Shown one piece after another: positions 40,241-43,745 of a stretch of DNA of 43,745 nucleotides. The translations under genes and the position numbers were made by a program. Below the pieces are notes generated by a model. It saw only the letters and a list, made by a program, of their open reading frames with translations. It searched no databases and was not told the origin of the DNA. Numbering within the stretch: position 1 is the first letter of the stretch; each line of letters starts with the position of its first letter. The DNA is from an uncultured Eubacteriales bacterium. Lineage in GTDB: Bacteria; Bacillota; Clostridia; Christensenellales; Aristaeellaceae. The DNA lies in the NCBI GenBank assembly GCA_900548145.1, contig URJB01000015.1, positions 1 through 43,745 on the forward strand, read 5' to 3'.

Positions 40241-40267
40241 AAAAAGATCGCCGCAGGCGAGCTTTTT
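40241..40267 (+). terminator. Terminator-like hairpin
   Basis: AAAAAG and CTTTTT flank a TCGCC-gca-GGCGA stem, giving an A-run/T-run hairpin functional in either direction. Confidence 0.6.
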
Positions 40268-40278
40268 TGACAATCACA

Positions 40279-40299
40279 GGCCGCAGCTGCGGCCTTTTT
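40279..40299 (+). terminator. Rho-independent terminator
   Basis: GGCCGCAGCTGCGGCC is a 16-bp palindrome followed by TTTTT, just before the promoter of the ABC exporter operon. Confidence 0.7.
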
Positions 40300-40353
40300 G
40301 CATTTCCCTCCCCCTCAGATTTACAATTCAGTCACACGTGACCGGCGGGAATG

Positions 40354-40362
40354 TGTTATGAT
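40354..40362 (+). promoter_or_regulatory. Extended -10 promoter for the GldA-like operon
   Basis: TGTTATGAT is an extended -10 (TG-n-TATGAT at 40354-40362) without a good -35. It overlaps an in-frame ATG at 40358, supporting the GTG at 40400 as the real start. Confidence 0.55.
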
Positions 40363-40399
40363 AGAAACGGCCATTTTGCCATCCAAGGGAGGGGTTCCT

Positions 40400-41332
40400 G
40401 TGATCGATATTCAGCATGTGACCAAGCGCTACGGCGCGCTGTATGCCCTGCGGGATGTGTCGCTGCATGTGGAAAAGGGCTCGGTGCTGGGGCTGCTGGG
40501 GCAGAACGGCGCGGGCAAGACCACGCTGATCAATATTCTGACGGGCTATCTGGCCCCCACCGAGGGCCGGGCCCTGCTGGCCGGGCACGACGCGCTGCTG
40601 GAACCGGAGGAGGCCCGGAAGCATTTGGGCTACCTGCCGGAGGTGCCGCCTTTGTACGATGAAATGACCGTGCGGGAATACCTGCGCTTCGCCGCCCGGC
40701 TCAAAGGGGTGGAAAGCCGGGCCGTGCCCGCTCATGTGGATGAGATCATGGAGCTGTGCGGCCTGACTCAGATGCAGCGGCGGCTGTTGTCCCACCTGAG
40801 CAAGGGCTACCGCCAGCGGGCGGGGCTGGCGCAGGCGCTGTGCGGCGACCCGGAGATTCTGGTGCTGGACGAACCCACTGTGGGACTGGATCCCAAGCAG
40901 ATCACCGAAATTCGTTCGCTCATCCGTCGTCTGGGCCGGGAAAAGACCATTCTGTTTTCTTCCCATATTCTCAGCGAGGTGCAGCAGCTTTGCGACCACG
41001 TGGTCATTCTGCATCAGGGGCAGGTAAAGACTGCCATGGCACTGGACGAAACGGACAGCACGGACGCGGTTTCCCTGCTGGCGACGGTAGGCGCGGCGGA
41101 AAAATCCATCGTGCCCCGTCTGCGGGAGTTGGACGGTCTGCGGCGGCTGACCGTCCAGCCGGACAGCCATCCCGACCGCACCGCCCTGACCCTGGTCTTT
41201 GCCGCCGGGGACAGTGAGCCGGAGCGGCGGCTGTTTGCGCTTTTGAGCCGTTTGGGGGTACCGCTGCTGCATTTGAGCCGCCAGAGTGGCGATCTGGAGC
41301 AGGTATTCCTGCAGGCCATCGCGGACGAGTGA
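40400..41332 (+). CDS. ABC transporter ATP-binding protein, GldA/CcmA type
   Basis: This 310-residue ATPase has Walker A GQNGAGKTT at 34-42, the signature LSKGYRQRAGLAQAL, Walker B ILVLDEPTVGLDP and the H-loop His in ILFSSHIL. The C-terminal ~80 residues form the extra domain common to GldA/NatA-type exporters. The start is GTG, with GGGAGGGG 6 nt upstream and a promoter just before. It is the first gene of a three-gene operon with a GldF-like permease and a GldG-like auxiliary protein. In Bacteroidetes the Gld trio supports gliding; in Firmicutes the function is unknown. Confidence 0.92.
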   Translation: MIDIQHVTKRYGALYALRDVSLHVEKGSVLGLLGQNGAGKTTLINILTGYLAPTEGRALLAGHDALLEPEEARKHLGYLPEVPPLYDEMTVREYLRFAARLKGVESRAVPAHVDEIMELCGLTQMQRRLLSHLSKGYRQRAGLAQALCGDPEILVLDEPTVGLDPKQITEIRSLIRRLGREKTILFSSHILSEVQQLCDHVVILHQGQVKTAMALDETDSTDAVSLLATVGAAEKSIVPRLRELDGLRRLTVQPDSHPDRTALTLVFAAGDSEPERRLFALLSRLGVPLLHLSRQSGDLEQVFLQAIADE

Positions 41333-41348
41333 AAGGAGAAAATCGGAC

Positions 41349-42068
41349 GTGAGAACCATTTTCAAACGGGAATTTCTCGGCTATTACCGCACGCCGGTGG
41401 GCTATGTGTTCATGGGCGTGTTTCTGGCGCTGGCCGGGCTGATCTTTTATCTTTCCAACCTGAAAAGCCTGTCGGGCGACCTTCTGTCCTTCCTGTCCCA
41501 GCTGACGCTTTTGAACATGCTGCTGTGTCCGCTTTTGACCATGCGGCTGATCTGCGAGGAGCGGCAGAAGCGCACCGACCAGCTGCTGATGACCGCCCCG
41601 GTGTCGCTGGCCTCGGCGGTGCTGGGCAAGTATTTCGCCGCCGCTGCGGTGCTGCTTCTGACCATTCTGTGCAGCAATCTGTACACCCTGATCATCGCCT
41701 TTTACGGCACGGTCTACGCCGGGGAATGGTTCGTGGGCTATCTGGGCTTCACGCTGCAAAGTCTGAGCTTTCTGGCGCTGGACCTGCTGGTGAGCTGCTT
41801 TGCCAAAAACCAGATCACCGGCGCGGTAGCGGGCTTCGGAGCGAATTTCTTTCTGTGGATGACCGACCTTCTGGCCAGCAACGTCAGCGTTTCATGGCTG
41901 CGGGACGTGCTGAACTTCATCAGCCTCTACGACCGCTACGAGCCCTTCCTGCTGGGCCAGCTCAGCTATGCCAGCGTGCTGTTCTTCATCAGCTTCATCA
42001 TCGTCTGTCTGGCGGGGGCGGTTCGGGTGCTGGACGCCCGCCGCTTCGGGGAAGGAGGCGCGGCCTGA
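41349..42068 (+). CDS. ABC-2-type permease, GldF-like
   Basis: This 239-residue membrane protein has six transmembrane segments. KREFLGYYRTPVGYVFMGVF and LLCPLLTMRLICEERQKRTD followed by LLMTAPVSLASAVLGKYFAA are signature GldF/ABC-2 blocks. The start is GTG behind AAAGGAG, 16 bp after the ATPase stop. The stop lies one base before the GldG-like ATG. It forms the channel with the ATPase encoded upstream. Confidence 0.9.
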   Translation: MRTIFKREFLGYYRTPVGYVFMGVFLALAGLIFYLSNLKSLSGDLLSFLSQLTLLNMLLCPLLTMRLICEERQKRTDQLLMTAPVSLASAVLGKYFAAAAVLLLTILCSNLYTLIIAFYGTVYAGEWFVGYLGFTLQSLSFLALDLLVSCFAKNQITGAVAGFGANFFLWMTDLLASNVSVSWLRDVLNFISLYDRYEPFLLGQLSYASVLFFISFIIVCLAGAVRVLDARRFGEGGAA

Positions 42069-42069
42069 C

Positions 42070-43545
42070 ATGAAAACGTCCAAAAAGTCCTGCCGTCTGC
42101 TGGCCCGGCTTCGTCAGCCCAAATGGCGGCACGGCCGCCGCGGCGCTTTTCTGATGGCGGCGTTTCTGGCCGTATTCGTACTGGTCAATGCGGCGGTCAC
42201 CGGGCTGGAAAACCTGTACGGCTGGCGGAAGGACTTAAGCTACAACCGCTACGCCACCACCGGCGAGGAAACGCAAAACGCGCTGGAGCGGGTGCAGGAC
42301 GACGTGGAGCTGTATCTTCTCTACCAGAACGGAGACGAGGACGAGCAGGTCCTGCAGGTTCTGAACCGCTACAAGGTGCTTTCCGATCACATCAGCGTCA
42401 TCCCCACGGACATCGCCCGGAACCCGGCCATTCTGTCCCGGTTCACCGGCGACGAGACCACCTCCGTTGCGGCGGATTCCGTCATCGTCTCCTGCCCGGC
42501 CACCGGGCGCTACAAGGTGCTGGACTATCAGAATTTCTTCACCACAGGCTACAACATCGAGGCCGGAGAATTTCAGATCGAAGGTCTCAGCTACGAAAAA
42601 ACCCTGACGGAGGCCATCGTATACGTCACCCGGGAGGAAATTCCCACCGTGGGCTTCTTGCAGGGCCACGGCGAGCTGACGCTGGAAAATCTGGAAAACT
42701 TCACCAACTTCCTCACCAGCAACAACATCGACAGCCGCAGCGTGAACCTGCGCACGGGGGACGTACTGGACGGGATCGACTGTCTGTTCATCGTGGGTCT
42801 GCAAAAAGACCTGACCGAGGACGAATCCCAGTCACTGCTGGCCTACACCCAAAACGGCGGCAACGTCTTTGTGGTGCGGGACTACACCGACCCCATCGAG
42901 GGCGTGCCCAACTATCTGGCCTTTCTGCGCAGCTACGGCATCGTGCCTCTGGCGGGCGTGGCCGTGGCCGGGGAGGAGGACACCGACACCTACTACGGTG
43001 AACCGCTCTACATCATTCCGAAGGTCTGCGAGCTGGACATGACCGCCACTTTGCTCAGCAGCGGCTACGACGTGCTCCTGATGCCTGCCGCCAGCGCCTT
43101 TGAGGAGCCCGCCGAGCCGGACAGCAGCCTGACCGTCGCCACGGTGCTGAAGACCGGACCCCACGGCTACCTGCGCAGTCTGACGGACGGCAGGAACACG
43201 CTGGACAAGCAGGAGGGCGACCGGGAAGGCGAGCTTTCTCTGGCCCTATACGCCCATCGGATGCACTCCAACGGCAACGTCAGCCGGATGTTTGCCCTTG
43301 GCAACAGCACCATGCTGGTGGACGACTACATTTATCAGAGCACCTTCAACGAACAATTTCTGACCGCCGTTCTCAAGGAGCTGGTTCCCAGCGGCGAAAT
43401 CTCGCTGGACATTATGGCCTCCAGCGCCTTCCGCCCCTCCCTGACCGTGGGCAGCCAGACCATGGGCGTCGCCCTTCTCGTGGCCCTCCCCCTTCTGATT
43501 CTCCTGGCCGCCGCCTTCTTCCTCCTTCCCCGCAGGCAGGGCTAG
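42070..43545 (+). CDS. GldG-like ABC transporter auxiliary protein (PF09822 type)
   Basis: The 491-residue protein has an N-terminal transmembrane helix (about 25-45), a large extracytoplasmic domain and a C-terminal helix (about 465-485). The extracytoplasmic part matches the GldG/ABC-auxiliary family: LYGWRKDLSYNRYATTGEET, EEIPTVGFLQGHGELTLENL, GIDCLFIVGLQKDLTEDESQ and NVFVVRDYTDPIEGVPN (a GATase-like fold). GGAGG lies at the end of the preceding gene. With GldA/GldF-like partners it completes an ABC complex of unknown cargo, possibly involved in cell-surface polymer or membrane-protein handling. Confidence 0.9.
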   Translation: MKTSKKSCRLLARLRQPKWRHGRRGAFLMAAFLAVFVLVNAAVTGLENLYGWRKDLSYNRYATTGEETQNALERVQDDVELYLLYQNGDEDEQVLQVLNRYKVLSDHISVIPTDIARNPAILSRFTGDETTSVAADSVIVSCPATGRYKVLDYQNFFTTGYNIEAGEFQIEGLSYEKTLTEAIVYVTREEIPTVGFLQGHGELTLENLENFTNFLTSNNIDSRSVNLRTGDVLDGIDCLFIVGLQKDLTEDESQSLLAYTQNGGNVFVVRDYTDPIEGVPNYLAFLRSYGIVPLAGVAVAGEEDTDTYYGEPLYIIPKVCELDMTATLLSSGYDVLLMPAASAFEEPAEPDSSLTVATVLKTGPHGYLRSLTDGRNTLDKQEGDREGELSLALYAHRMHSNGNVSRMFALGNSTMLVDDYIYQSTFNEQFLTAVLKELVPSGEISLDIMASSAFRPSLTVGSQTMGVALLVALPLLILLAAAFFLLPRRQG

Positions 43546-43745
43546 GGGCTGAGCCCCATTCGGACTGCGCGCCATAGGCGCGCAGGGCGCCCGAGGGAAA
43601 GCTAGTTGGCCGGGGTTTTACCGCCGCTCGGCGACGGGCCTCGCGGCTCGCCTGTCTGGTGTAGTTTCCTGTTTGTTGACTGGTACAGACCGCCGTCGAG
43701 CAACAGGCCCTCCGGCTCGCGGCAGGGGGGGGCCCCCTGCACCCC
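43546..43745. repeat. GC-rich hairpin array downstream of the GldG-like gene
   Basis: The stretch holds GGGGC-tga-GCCCC (43545-43557), CTGCGCGCC-ata-GGCGCGCAG (43565-43585) and GCAGGGGG-ggg-CCCCCTGC (43722-43740). No gene is seen to the window end. The style resembles the non-coding array near 40.0-40.3 kb. Confidence 0.65.

Larger units (their letters stand above)
39996..40300. repeat. Hairpin-rich intergenic region
   Basis: About 300 bp without a gene hold a string of short perfect hairpins: AGCGGC/GCCGCT (40024-40038), GTCAGAGGGGC/GCCCCTCTGAC (40136-40161), GACCGGC/GCCGGTC (40174-40190), GTTTTCAGC/GCTGAAAAC (40200-40220), then two terminators. Loops of TTT or TTC recur. It looks like a dispersed non-coding repeat rather than a gene. 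Confidence 0.7.

Noticed and set aside
1..43745. CRISPR arrays, tRNA or rRNA genes, integrases and transposases
   Set aside because: I looked for regularly spaced direct repeats, tRNA T-loop-like sequences and typical recombinase motifs and found none convincing; a tRNAscan or ISfinder run could confirm this.

Overview
The window reads as chromosome from a GC-rich, spore-forming Clostridia-type Firmicute, most likely an uncultured gut lineage of the Christensenellales/Oscillospirales sort (an inference from gene content and codon style). The support is a conserved rlmD-mrnC-thyX-rlmB-rae1-sigH cluster, a BofC-like spore protein, AGGAGG ribosome sites throughout, and many Lpl/Ytc-type sugar ABC operons and glycoside hydrolases. 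No rRNA, tRNA, CRISPR array, integrase or transposase was seen.

Region 1 (1-10.9 kb) is mostly housekeeping. A minus-strand operon runs rlmD, mrnC, thyX, rlmB, rae1 (yacP), sigH: rRNA methylation, rRNA/mRNA processing, thymidylate synthesis and the sporulation sigma factor. It is followed by a YhhN-type membrane protein (minus), then plus-strand DUF1461-tsaD, a possible forespore trio (BofC-like, YetF/DUF421, DUF4363) behind a sigma-G-like promoter, and an SMP-30/gluconolactonase gene closed by a strong terminator.

Region 2 (11-39.7 kb) is a carbohydrate-utilisation island of several modules. (a) A minus-strand permease-permease-binding protein operon with a consensus promoter and long leader. 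(b) A two-gene operon of a GH50-like glycosidase and a 1059-residue DUF5107-TPR protein. (c) An XRE-membrane regulator divergent from a LacI-like sensor protein that lacks the usual N-terminal HTH. (d) A five-gene catabolic operon: fucose/arabinose-isomerase-like enzyme, GH39-like glycosidase, ROK kinase, a two-domain mannose-6-phosphate-isomerase-like protein and a DUF6259 glycosidase-like protein. (e) Divergent from it, an RpiR/SIS regulator with a divergent NamZ (DUF1343) homologue. (f) A second permease-permease-binding protein operon ending in DUF1861, divergent from a membrane-anchored AraC regulator, behind which lies a GH13 glucosidase remnant with nearly all of its catalytic domain deleted. 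Neither ABC operon carries its own ATPase, so a shared one encoded elsewhere is expected.

Region 3 (40-43.7 kb) holds a hairpin-rich intergenic stretch and a three-gene GldA-GldF-GldG-like ABC export/auxiliary module, then more hairpins to the window end. The most unusual items are the five-gene sugar operon with a degenerate kinase-like domain fused to a phosphomannose-isomerase fold, the GH50-DUF5107 pair, the sensor-only LacI homologue, and a ~155-bp multi-arm palindromic element between convergent operons (22425-22580).
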